In this document: in pieces, positions 25,878 through 33,344 of the stretch
Position numbering within the stretch: the first letter of the stretch is position 1
How the letters are laid out: every line of letters starts with the position of its first letter
Assembly: GCA_002083405.1 (NCBI GenBank)
Contig: LVWT01000017.1
Span: forward strand, 1 to 64,000
DNA length: 64,000 nt
Direction of reading: 5' to 3'
From: Nitrospira sp. SG-bin2
GTDB taxonomy: Bacteria; Nitrospirota; Nitrospiria; Nitrospirales; Nitrospiraceae
Notes under the pieces: generated by a model
Told to the model about the DNA's origin: nothing
Database searches by the model: none
The model's input: only the letters and a program-made list of their open reading frames with translations
Position numbers and translations under genes: made by a program

Positions 25878-26288
25878 ATGGAGGAACGGTCCGTGCTTCA
25901 CCCGAATCAGTTTCAAGTCAACGAGGCTTGGATCGCATTCAAGCTGAACGATCGTCCGATCCGCACCGAACAAGACGGCGACTTTGACTTCATCGCACTC
26001 ATGGATACCGCGAGCTGCTTCATTCTGAGTTCAGCGTCTGTACCCGCACATGGTGCTGAACCTACGGAGATGGAATCACGACGGCTGCTGCAACAAGGCC
26101 AAGAACGTAAGAAGCAGTTGCCGAAGACCCTCCTTGTTCCCTCTGGACAACCCGCACAGTTCTTGGCGGCTGCGGCCAGACGGAAGGGCATCGAAGTCGT
26201 TTGCGTTGAAGAGAATCAGCTCTTGATCTTCATCGGCGAGGCTCGGGAGGGGTTTCGAGAGCGATTTGGAAGCGGGGACGCACGGTGA
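25878..26288 (+). CDS. unknown cassette protein
   Basis: The 136-residue protein begins 3 bases after the attC-like site. An acidic, beta-rich N-terminal part precedes a helix-strand module near residues 75-125 (LLVPSGQPAQFLAAAARRKGIEVV... LIFIGEAREGF). That second half looks like a small alpha/beta domain. I recognise no family. Confidence 0.6.
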   Translation: MEERSVLHPNQFQVNEAWIAFKLNDRPIRTEQDGDFDFIALMDTASCFILSSASVPAHGAEPTEMESRRLLQQGQERKKQLPKTLLVPSGQPAQFLAAAARRKGIEVVCVEENQLLIFIGEAREGFRERFGSGDAR

Positions 26289-26299
26289 AGCCTAGCGAA

Positions 26300-26373
26300 G
26301 AAATAGGGACATTCTGATTTTCTTGATGTGCGATTCAAGTGTCTGCTCGCAACAATTCAGAATGTCCCCATTT
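26300..26373. repeat. 75-bp palindrome, copy 2
   Basis: GAAATAGGGACATTCTGA at the left end and TTCAGAATGTCCCCATTT at the right end pair into a hairpin. It starts 12 bases after the stop of the preceding cassette gene. Confidence 0.8.
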
Positions 26374-26514
26374 CCGTACTACGAGGATATTTTTTCCGTT
26401 AAACACGAAAGCATCTTTTGCTACTACCTATCCAGCGATCTCACTGCCCTCAACTTGTGCGATCGTTACAATGATGCAAACTAGAGCAGCTAATATCGGC
26501 TATGAAGGGGCGAA

Positions 26515-26588
26515 GAAATAGGGCATTCTGATTTTCTTAATGCGTGATTCAAGTGTCTGCTCGTAATAATTCAGAATGTCCCCATTCC
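26515..26588. repeat. 75-bp palindrome, copy 3
   Basis: Same ends and orientation as copy 2 but one base shorter in the left arm (GAAATAGGGCATT). The 141 bases between copies 2 and 3 hold no credible gene, only a GTTAAAC word that could be cassette debris. Confidence 0.8.
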
Positions 26589-26614
26589 AGTGCGCCTGAG
26601 GAGGAGATGCACTG

Positions 26615-27211
26615 ATGAAAGATGAGGAAGGGACGCAGGTCCTCACTGAGCGTGCGGCCCAACAGGAATCCGCGGCGCGACAGAAAGGGCGGCCGGGCTA
26701 CCTCTATTTGCTGGCGCATCCTGACCTACCCGAGTACTTCAAGCTGGGGCACACCACCAAGCAGCCACGAGCGCGGTTGAGGGAGCACAACAGTCATGGG
26801 AAGAAGTTCCTCGGTCAGATCGTACAGCGGACTGGGAAATTGTGGCAGCTCATCTACTTTGTGCCGGTGACGGATGCACGCCGCGCAGAGTCGTATTTCT
26901 ACGACGTGTTACCTCGGTGCGGGAACTTGGAGTTGATGCGTGGGCCTATCAAGGGCGTAATCGAGCAGGAACTCAAACGGAATCCCTATCTCGATGAAGT
27001 GCGCTACGTTCAGTTGCAGGAGGCAGAGCTTCGGAATTATGACGTCGACGCGTTGCTCGAATCGATCCGAGGGGAATGGGCCCAGGATGGAGTGACCGAT
27101 GCATGCGAAAAGATGGTCTGCGAGTTGACGGAAGAACGGCGTCGCAAGGACGGGCGCTCCCGTTACCCGGATGTAAAGGGTGGGCCCGATGAAACTTTAC
27201 CCTGCGCCTGA
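26615..27211 (+). CDS. GIY-YIG nuclease-family protein (T5orf172/Mug113 type)
   Basis: The 198-residue product contains the GIY-YIG core: GYLYLLAHPDLPEYFKLGHT (about 29-48) followed by PRARLREHN and a later Glu in RRAESYFYDVLP. The family cuts DNA or acts as a phage or mobile-element accessory domain. GAGGAG lies upstream of the ATG, and copy 3 of the palindrome is 26 bases before it. It was probably gained by transfer. Confidence 0.82.
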   Translation: MKDEEGTQVLTERAAQQESAARQKGRPGYLYLLAHPDLPEYFKLGHTTKQPRARLREHNSHGKKFLGQIVQRTGKLWQLIYFVPVTDARRAESYFYDVLPRCGNLELMRGPIKGVIEQELKRNPYLDEVRYVQLQEAELRNYDVDALLESIRGEWAQDGVTDACEKMVCELTEERRRKDGRSRYPDVKGGPDETLPCA

Positions 27212-27312
27212 CCGTCTCACTATGACGCTATCACGGGTGAAGACGGGGACTCGCAATTGGCTACGTCGGCTCCCAGCCGACAGCCGCCGAACTATTCCCA
27301 CACTCTGAAATT

Positions 27313-27447
27313 ATGAATATCACTGCAACGCAATTCTACAAGGCATGGTATGAAGCGGTAACCGAAATGAAAGGTAGCCTCGCGGAAAACTGGCGTAATG
27401 TGAAAAAGTTCACCACACTTATCAAGTCGCCCGGGGCGCAGAAATAG
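27313..27447 (+). CDS. short ORF truncated at palindrome copy 4
   Basis: A 44-residue frame (MNITATQFYKAWYEAVTEMK...) reads like the start of a real protein but ends at the TAG inside the left end of palindrome copy 4. It may be a gene cut by insertion of the element. There is no strong ribosome binding site. Confidence 0.35.
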   Translation: MNITATQFYKAWYEAVTEMKGSLAENWRNVKKFTTLIKSPGAQK

Positions 27448-27515
27448 GGACATTCTGATTTTCTTGATGCGAGATTTAAGCGGCTGCTCGCAACAATTCA
27501 GGATGTCCCCATTCC
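27441..27515. repeat. 75-bp palindrome, copy 4
   Basis: GAAATAGGGACATTCTGA and TTCAGGATGTCCCCATTCC form the ends. It separates the truncated short ORF from the DUF6714-like gene. Confidence 0.8.
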
Positions 27516-27516
27516 C

Positions 27517-28074
27517 GTGCCCGGATCTTTGCGAGCTGTTACGTGGCCGGTGATCTCGAACGATGGGCGTTATGATGCAATGAATCCAGCAGCCCTTGTA
27601 GCAATGGTAAACGCCGCGTTTGCGAAGGATGTTGCGTCCCCGCCGGGGATTACCCTGCGAGGGGGTGACGCACTCGATGGCTACGAGAATCCACCCCCAT
27701 TTGACCCGACTCTCGATGAAGTTACAGATACCTACTTGGGGCGCTATTCAGGTGGGCTCACATTTCTGGATGCAGCGTCTTGGCGCTACTACTTGCCGCA
27801 CTTGATTGAGTACACCGTTCGCCACTTTGGGCAGTTCACAGATGTGTGCGACGCGCTCCTGAACAACTTGCGCCCTCCCGATCGAGAGCCGCCTCGCTTG
27901 GCATCACTGACGCCAGACCAGGAGAGGGCAGTGACGGCCTTTCTCGAGTTGCTGGCTTTCTCTGAGTCATCGGCACACCGAGACTTCGCCTGCCAGGTCC
28001 TTGAGGAATGGTGGATAGCAGGCGCACTGTATCGGAAGCGTGCTGAACATGGGGAGATGGGGGCCGGTTCTTGA
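27517..28074 (+). CDS. DUF6714-like protein
   Basis: The product is about 165-185 residues depending on start (GTG 27517 at the edge of palindrome copy 4, or ATG 27580; neither has a good ribosome binding site). It has the pattern FDPTLDEVTDTYLGRYSGGLTFLDAASWRYYLPHLIEY, seen in the DUF6714 family of small helical proteins near polymorphic-toxin or mobile loci. Function unknown. Confidence 0.65.
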   Translation: MPGSLRAVTWPVISNDGRYDAMNPAALVAMVNAAFAKDVASPPGITLRGGDALDGYENPPPFDPTLDEVTDTYLGRYSGGLTFLDAASWRYYLPHLIEYTVRHFGQFTDVCDALLNNLRPPDREPPRLASLTPDQERAVTAFLELLAFSESSAHRDFACQVLEEWWIAGALYRKRAEHGEMGAGS

Positions 28075-28110
28075 TCTTGCACTTCCGCCGGGCAATCAAG
28101 CGAGAGAGTG

Positions 28111-28160
28111 GTCAAACTCAAGCATTGATGCCGCTTCGTGGCTGAGCCTGCCCGTTGGGT
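28111..28160. other. possible degenerate attC site
   Basis: GTTGGGT (28154-28160) fits GTTRRRY exactly and a CTCAAGC/GCTGAG stem lies inside, but the left box GTCAAAC is one base off RYYYAAC. It follows the DUF6714-like gene, where a cassette end is expected. Confidence 0.28.
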
Positions 28161-28168
28161 GTTTTGTA

Positions 28169-28422
28169 TCAGTAGTGGAACCGGAGTTGCACAATCTCTA
28201 GTGCGTCATTCACCACGCGATAGACCATGCGGCGTTCATCGGTGATCCGCCGCAACCAAAACCCTGAGAGCACATGTTTCAATGGTTCCGGTTTGCCTAC
28301 GCCGCCGGAAGGGTCGCGTTGTGTTTCGCGGATCAGCTTGTTGATCCGCTCCAGCATGCGCTTGTCTTGTTTTTGCGAGAGCGGTAGTTTTCCCATGCCT
28401 CGTCAGCGAACACCAGCTTCAC
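28169..28422 (-). pseudogene. yoeB: YoeB/Txe-family toxin, frameshifted
   Basis: The gene starts at GTG overlapping the antitoxin stop (GTGA) and reads VKLVFADEAWENYR, then loses frame near 28375-28381 and resumes in another frame with KQDKRMLERINKLI to the C-terminal FHY. Restoring one base gives exactly 84 residues, the YoeB length. The catalytic Glu (GKPEPLK), Arg (RRITDERRMVYRV) and C-terminal His-Tyr are intact. A sequencing error is the alternative to genuine inactivation. Confidence 0.8.
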
Positions 28423-28670
28423 TTGACTAGATTCCGCTCAATGCCTTTGCCTGCGTTCAGTTGTGCAACGGCTGAGAGCAGTTTCTTGGCGTTGGCCGGT
28501 GTTCGTAGAAGATGGGCGGTTTCTTCAAGCGCCTTGCAGTCTTCAAGCGACAGCATCACAACGGACTGTGCGCCGGTGCGGGTAATAATCAAGGGTTCGT
28601 GGTCGTTGCACACCCGATCCATTGCGCTGGCGAGATTTGCGCGAACGGCGGTGTAGGTCATCGCATCCAT
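28419..28670 (-). CDS. yefM: YefM/Phd-family antitoxin
   Basis: The 83-residue DNA-binding antitoxin has the N-terminal fold TYTAVRANLASAMDRVCNDHEPLIITRTG, a conserved LSLEDCKALEETAHLLRTPANA stretch, and a charged C-terminal toxin-binding tail. AGGAGG lies seven bases upstream of the ATG. With YoeB it normally represses its own operon; a palindromic operator lies upstream. The toxin gene is frameshifted, so this is the intact half. Confidence 0.92.
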   Translation of the reverse strand: MDAMTYTAVRANLASAMDRVCNDHEPLIITRTGAQSVVMLSLEDCKALEETAHLLRTPANAKKLLSAVAQLNAGKGIERNLVK

Positions 28671-28685
28671 GACGGCCTCCTGTTA

Positions 28686-28703
28686 TGTACGCGTTACCGT
28701 ACA
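28686..28703. promoter_or_regulatory. YefM operator palindrome
   Basis: TGTACG and CGTACA form a perfect inverted repeat with six bases between, 15 bases upstream of the antitoxin start. It resembles the TGTACA-core palindromes bound by YefM-YoeB in E. coli. Confidence 0.6.
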
Positions 28704-28860
28704 GTGCAATTCGCGAACTGTCCAGCATCGCCAAAGACGTCCGACCCATCATTTTCCTTCCGCTACCGGAGTCTCGACGGGAGTCAGGATGCCAGCACAG
28801 TAGCCTTGACTTTAATCCGGCGTCGCCGCCACTATGCCAGCGTATTTACGGAGACTTGTC

Positions 28861-29238
28861 ATGTGGAAGAAAAATTTTCTCTTTCGGGCTACGGACGACA
28901 CGCCGATGCCGAAGTCCGAGAACGAACTGTTTCATGACACTGAGCCCGCGATGGATAGCGCCGGGCTCACGCTTGACCGGTTTCTTTCCGTCTGGGTCCA
29001 GGGTGAAGGCGAGGACGACAAGCCTGAGATGTTTACCAATGTTTATGTTCGCACCGCCACCCTGGATGTGGCTAAGCAGGTGGGATTTCTTCAACCCCTC
29101 CAAGGACGGTCTCACCAGATCAAGCAGATGTTGACGCCGGGCCAGAAACAATTTCTCGGACGCTGGTTCCAAACTCATGCGCCGCAGGCGTGGGAGGCAT
29201 CGGAAGATAACTTTCGCGAGTTGTTCGAGCAGGAATGA
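28861..29238 (+). CDS. unknown conserved-looking protein
   Basis: The 125-residue product starts at an ATG with GGAG seven bases upstream. It is acidic and helical, with FLSVWVQGEGEDDKPEMFTNVYV in the middle and GQKQFLGRWFQTHAPQAWEAS near the end. It overlaps the PLD-family gene by 4 bases (ATGA), so the two are translationally coupled. No family recognised. Confidence 0.6.
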   Translation: MWKKNFLFRATDDTPMPKSENELFHDTEPAMDSAGLTLDRFLSVWVQGEGEDDKPEMFTNVYVRTATLDVAKQVGFLQPLQGRSHQIKQMLTPGQKQFLGRWFQTHAPQAWEASEDNFRELFEQE

Positions 29239-29798
29239 TGGGACTTCGCTGGTTCAACGCACGACCGGGATCTTCTAGAGGCCTGCTGGTCTGGTTGCTG
29301 GTCGGCGTGCTGAGTGTCACGAGCCAGGAAGCTTCGGCGACGTCGATAGAGGTCTGGTACGGGCCTGAGGATGAGCCCCTGAGGAAGGTCGCTCAGATTT
29401 ATGAACAGGCCACACGGTACATCTTCGTGGCTGTGTACGGGCTCACGTCCCCCATTGTGGTCAAAGCGTTGCTGGATGCCGGAAAGCGTGGCGTGGACGT
29501 CCGTGTCATCACCGACCGTGAGCGGTTCAATGATCCCAATCAACGGAGGGCGGTGTCGGCCCTTCGGGAAGCCGGGATTCCCATCATGGTCAATCGGCAT
29601 GATGGCCTCATGCATCTGAAACAAGTGGTGGCCGATGACGAGATCACGGCCAGTGGATCGATGAATCATACGACCAGCGGCAATCGCTATAACGATGAAC
29701 GGCTGGATGTCATCAGAGACCATCCGATCGCGGTCCAATCCCGTGAGAAGTTCCTGTCGATGTGGAAGGATCGGGAACGGTTTGAAGAGTGGAAATGA
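29235..29798 (+). CDS. secreted phospholipase D-family (Nuc-type) protein
   Basis: The 187-residue product has a signal peptide (LVWLLVGVLSVTSQEASA) and a single PLD active site LMHLKQVVADDEITASGSMN (H-x-K-x4-D with GSxN). Single-domain Nuc-type enzymes dimerise to form one active site and often cut DNA outside the cytoplasm; lipid cleavage is possible. It overlaps the upstream unknown gene. Confidence 0.87.
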   Translation: MMGLRWFNARPGSSRGLLVWLLVGVLSVTSQEASATSIEVWYGPEDEPLRKVAQIYEQATRYIFVAVYGLTSPIVVKALLDAGKRGVDVRVITDRERFNDPNQRRAVSALREAGIPIMVNRHDGLMHLKQVVADDEITASGSMNHTTSGNRYNDERLDVIRDHPIAVQSREKFLSMWKDRERFEEWK

Positions 29799-29806
29799 AT
29801 GGTGAG

Positions 29807-29925
29807 TGGCAAGTCGCAAGTGGCGGTGAGGGGTAAGGGGCAAGTAGCGAGGGGCGGTGAGTGGTAAGGGGTGAGGGGTCGGAAGTGAGGGGCAAGGAGT
29901 GAAGAGTGAGGAGTGAAGAGACTGA
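29807..29925. repeat. tandem GTGAG/GGCAAGT repeat tract
   Basis: A 119-bp purine-rich tract of degenerate short units (GTGAGTGGCAAGTCGCAAGT, GGCGGTGAGG, GGTAAGGGGCAAGTAGCGAG, GGAGTGAAGAGTGAGGAGTG). It supplies both the AAGGAG and the GTG start codon of the following oxidoreductase gene. Confidence 0.6.
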
Positions 29926-31186
29926 CATCGCTGTGGTTGGGGCCGGTGGCGGGGGGGCGGTGCTCGCTCTCGCGCTGGCGCAGAAGGGGATCAAGACCAT
30001 TGTGTTGGAACAGGCCCCCGGGCCGCCGCGAGGTCTGCGTGGCGAGATCCTGCAACCGAACGGGCAACGGGTGCTCGATCAGCTTGGATTGTTGAACAAG
30101 CTGCCTGACGATGCGACACGGACGGTACGCCGGTTCCATTTCTGCAAGGTCGGCGGCGAACGGCTCTGCACGGTGGATTATGGCGATCTGCCGGCTCCAT
30201 ACAATCGGGCTGTGGTGACGCTGCCGAATGTGGCGCACCATGCCATCCTCGATGCGATTCAGACCCAGCCGTCTGTAGCCCTCTGGTATGGAGCTGCGTT
30301 CACCGGTCTTCTCAAGGAGAACGGTCGGGTTGTCGGGCTGACCGCGCAGAAGGGAACCGAGGAGATCACGATAAAAGCCAAGGTGGTTGTCGGCGCCGAC
30401 GGGGCGTTTTCAAAAGTCCGCCAGGCCCTGCAGATCCCCGCCGATCTGTATCTCTATCCGCAGGGGTATCTGATCGCGATTGTGGATGCGCCGACACCGG
30501 TGACCGAGGCGAAGTACTTTGTCGGGAAGCGGACGATCCTCGGCATGTTTCCCGCCGCGGGGAACAAGGTCTACCTCTTCTACATGATCGATGCCGGCTC
30601 ATACGACCGGGTCAAGTCACAGGGCCTTCCTGCCTTGCAGCAGGCGTGGACTGCGATTGATCCCTCCAACGAAATGCTGTTTCGGGCGCTGACCGATTGG
30701 AGTCAAACCGCCTTCATGCCGACCGGGCGTGTGCGTACGCCGACGTGGGTTGCCGACGGCGCGGTGCTCATCGGGGATGCGGCGCATGCGATGAATCCTC
30801 ATGCGTCCCAGGGACGTATGCAGGCGATGGTGGATGCGATGACGCTGGCGGATCTGTTGCCGGAGTGCCTGGCATCACAGGACTATTCCGCTGAGCGGCT
30901 CAAGCGCTTCGAACACCAGCGCCGGCCTCAGATCACCATGCTCCAGCGTCTGGCGGATGAGCAAGTATTGTTTTGGAACACGGCGAACCCCATGGTTGCG
31001 TTCCTGCGCGATCGCGTATTCCGCACGCTGGATCGCAACGACCGGCTGCGGTATCGCGTGCTGTCCACGACGGCGGGACTGCGATCCAGTCCTCCGTTTG
31101 GCATGGCGGATCGTTTGATGGCGGCGGGATTTCTTCCGGACCCTGCGGCCCATGCGCCGGAGCGCACCGCGCCAGGGGCAGGGTAA
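29906..31186 (+). CDS. FAD-dependent monooxygenase (PHBH/UbiH-type)
   Basis: The 426-residue flavoprotein has the dinucleotide-binding motif VVGAGGGGAVLALALA near its start, the DG motif GADGAFSKVRQAL, and the FAD-ribityl motif LIGDAAHAMNPHASQGRMQAM. The family hydroxylates aromatic or isoprenoid substrates using NAD(P)H and O2; substrate unknown. The GTG start lies inside a GTGA repeat with AAGGAG six bases upstream, so the repeat provides the initiation signals. Confidence 0.88.
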   Translation: MRSEETDIAVVGAGGGGAVLALALAQKGIKTIVLEQAPGPPRGLRGEILQPNGQRVLDQLGLLNKLPDDATRTVRRFHFCKVGGERLCTVDYGDLPAPYNRAVVTLPNVAHHAILDAIQTQPSVALWYGAAFTGLLKENGRVVGLTAQKGTEEITIKAKVVVGADGAFSKVRQALQIPADLYLYPQGYLIAIVDAPTPVTEAKYFVGKRTILGMFPAAGNKVYLFYMIDAGSYDRVKSQGLPALQQAWTAIDPSNEMLFRALTDWSQTAFMPTGRVRTPTWVADGAVLIGDAAHAMNPHASQGRMQAMVDAMTLADLLPECLASQDYSAERLKRFEHQRRPQITMLQRLADEQVLFWNTANPMVAFLRDRVFRTLDRNDRLRYRVLSTTAGLRSSPPFGMADRLMAAGFLPDPAAHAPERTAPGAG

Positions 31187-31190
31187 CAGG

Positions 31191-31949
31191 ATGGCGGCAG
31201 TAGCGTGGACGATTGATGGGGTGCCGGACGAAACGCAGCGATTGCTTCGGTCGTACGTCAAGGACGTGGCTCAAGCTTACGGCGAGCAACTCGACGCGAT
31301 CCTGCTCTTTGGCAGCGCAGTCCGTGGAGAGTTCCTGCCCGGCCGGTCGAATCTGAACATTCTGCTGTTTCTCCGGTCCTACGACGTGGCGCTCTTGAAG
31401 GCCTATACCGGGGTGCACAAGAAATGGAGTAACGATCAAGTCGTGGTGCCGTTGTTTCTCACGAAGGCCGACCTCCAGGCTTCGGCCCTCGTGTTTCCAT
31501 TGGAGTATCAGGATATCCAGGACTGTCATCGGCTGTTGTGGGGACAGGACCCCTTTATCGGGTTCAAGGTCGATCCACGTCATCTAGCGGGAGAGGTCTT
31601 GCAATCGCTGCGCGGGAATCTTGTCCGCATGCGGCAGCGGTTGGTGGAAGGGGAAACCACCGAAGAGTCGATGATGTTGTTGTTGCCCCTCTCGGTTACG
31701 GCGGTATTGCCGGTGCTGCGCGGTGTGCAACGGCTGTTGGGCAGGCCGGTGCTGTCGCACGGCGAGCCTCTTGTGCAAGATCTCGCAGACTGTTTTGCAA
31801 TTGATCTGGCAGGGCTGTCTGAGGCGCTGTCGATCAAGCGGGGACACATCTCTCCGGGACATAAGGAAATACCGCGAGTCATGGATCGCTACTTCGACGG
31901 TCTCGGGCGATTAGTCGATGCGGTGGAACGGCACGTAGGGCAGAGATGA
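31191..31949 (+). CDS. nucleotidyltransferase-fold protein with altered active site
   Basis: The 252-residue product has the MNT/KNT fold signature GSAVRGEFLPGRSNLNILLF (about 41-60), but the two metal-binding aspartates expected at S-D-x-D are replaced by Asn54 and Asn56. A helical C-terminal domain follows. Catalysis is therefore doubtful; a binding or regulatory role is possible. It starts 5 bases after the oxidoreductase stop and overlaps the TPM gene by 4 bases. Confidence 0.72.
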   Translation: MAAVAWTIDGVPDETQRLLRSYVKDVAQAYGEQLDAILLFGSAVRGEFLPGRSNLNILLFLRSYDVALLKAYTGVHKKWSNDQVVVPLFLTKADLQASALVFPLEYQDIQDCHRLLWGQDPFIGFKVDPRHLAGEVLQSLRGNLVRMRQRLVEGETTEESMMLLLPLSVTAVLPVLRGVQRLLGRPVLSHGEPLVQDLADCFAIDLAGLSEALSIKRGHISPGHKEIPRVMDRYFDGLGRLVDAVERHVGQR

Positions 31950-32695
31950 CGCGGGTGAGGATTGCGTACATGGCTGCTGCGCTGTTGATGAGCGCCGTGC
32001 TGCCCTGGCCGGCTGCGGGGCAGTCTTCGTTCTACGACCGGCCGAAAAACCGTCCGCAGCTGCCCGGCCCGATGGGCTATGTGAGTGACCATGCCCAGGT
32101 GGTCGATGCCGAGTGGAAAGAGCGGATTCGTTCAGTCTGCCAGGATCTTGAGCGGAAAACCGGCGTTGAGATGGTCGTGGTGACGGTGCCCAGCATCAAG
32201 CCATTTTCTTCGGCGAATGAGTATGCAACGGCGCTCTATGAGCAATGGCACATCGGCTCTACGCAGCAGGAGCATGGCATGATGGTGCTGGTCGCAGTGC
32301 AGGAACGGCAAGCGGCGATTACCTTGGGACGCCAGATGCTGCCGATCATCACACCGGAGGTCAGGCGCGAGGCGGGGAGCCAATACCTCCAGCCAGCGAT
32401 CGAACTCGGCCGTTTCGGCGAAGGGCTGTATCGAACAGCGGTGGTCTTGTCTGCGCCGTCTCAAGAGGTCCGCGTCGGCACCCTGTCGAAAACGCATTTC
32501 CGTGGCATCGGGTTCTGGCTCGCGCTCGGTACCACTCTTGTCGCCATTGTGTGCTTTTGGTGGATCAGCCGTCCGGATCTTCGCCATCCCTATCGCCGCA
32601 TTCAGAAGGGCGAGTATTGGGGAACGGGGCAGGGTGGATTCGGCGGCAACTGGGGCGGATTCGGCGGCGGGACCAGCGGGGAAGGGTATAAATGA
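31946..32695 (+). CDS. TPM-domain membrane-anchored protein
   Basis: The 249-residue product has a signal peptide (AALLMSAVLPWPAAG), a TPM domain (about 45-165: GYVSDHAQVVDAEWKERIRSVC... VTVPSIKPFSSANEYATALYEQWHIG), one membrane segment near 185-205, and a cytosolic Gly/Phe-rich tail (GGFGGNWGGFGGG). TPM proteins are implicated in photosystem II repair in plants and in envelope stress elsewhere; the bacterial role is unclear. It overlaps the preceding gene by 4 bases. Confidence 0.85.
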   Translation: MTRVRIAYMAAALLMSAVLPWPAAGQSSFYDRPKNRPQLPGPMGYVSDHAQVVDAEWKERIRSVCQDLERKTGVEMVVVTVPSIKPFSSANEYATALYEQWHIGSTQQEHGMMVLVAVQERQAAITLGRQMLPIITPEVRREAGSQYLQPAIELGRFGEGLYRTAVVLSAPSQEVRVGTLSKTHFRGIGFWLALGTTLVAIVCFWWISRPDLRHPYRRIQKGEYWGTGQGGFGGNWGGFGGGTSGEGYK

Positions 32696-33184
32696 CTAAG
32701 CTGTGAGTGGTGAGTTGCGAGTTGGCACTGAACGGTATTTGGCGAAACAGATCAGGTCCAGATGGTCGTAGTGGTCGGGCAGAATCGATTCCGCTTTGTA
32801 GCCCAGGCTCCTGAACAGGTGAATATTCCTGGCGGTGTGCAGCATGGTGCAAGCAAAGAGTTTATGGGCATCGGTCGCAACCCGCTCGATTTCCCGAATG
32901 AGGGCTTTGCCGATCCCCCGGCCCTGATGAGCGGGACTTACGGAGAGTAATCGGATCACGCAGACACCGGCCACCGTCCAGAAGCGGACTGATCCGGCGA
33001 TCATTCCATCCGATTCGGCCACGAAGATATGTTTTCCCCTGGCATCCTCTTGTAGGCTCTCCATCGTCTCCGTCGTCCACCCACTGACTTTGTAGACATC
33101 GGCGTATTCGCCGAACGCGGCCTGCTGGACTTCCAGGAGGGCAGCGAGGTCGGCTTCGGTCGCTGGTCTGATGTGAATCATCAA
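32696..33184 (-). CDS. GNAT-family N-acetyltransferase
   Basis: The 162-residue protein has the GNAT fold: an N-terminal RPATEADLAALLEVQQAAF, the central strand RLLSVSPAHQGRGIGKALIREIE (acetyl-CoA-binding Q/R-x-x-G-x-G/A), and a C-terminal ARNIHLFRSLGYK. Substrate unknown. It is convergent with the TPM gene and its stop abuts it. Confidence 0.9.
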   Translation of the reverse strand: MMIHIRPATEADLAALLEVQQAAFGEYADVYKVSGWTTETMESLQEDARGKHIFVAESDGMIAGSVRFWTVAGVCVIRLLSVSPAHQGRGIGKALIREIERVATDAHKLFACTMLHTARNIHLFRSLGYKAESILPDHYDHLDLICFAKYRSVPTRNSPLTA

Positions 33185-33344
33185 CGCGGCTCCGTGGGGC
33201 TTCTAGCTTGAGAAGCAGAAGGATATCAAGGCCTGCCACCATTCTTCCACCCGCTGCGCATGGTCTGTTTCTGCGGTCCGCTTCGCTCAAGCTTCTTGCG
33301 ATCGTAACCGATAGAGGTAGCGGTTATTGACCAGAGGAGCCTCG

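Noticed and set aside
25501..27515. Reading the four 75-bp palindromes as attC sites
   Set aside because: They lack RYYYAAC and GTTRRRY boxes at their ends; the better attC candidates lie elsewhere.
29807..29925. Possible CRISPR array
   Set aside because: Units are short, degenerate and adjacent, with no spacers of regular length and no cas genes.
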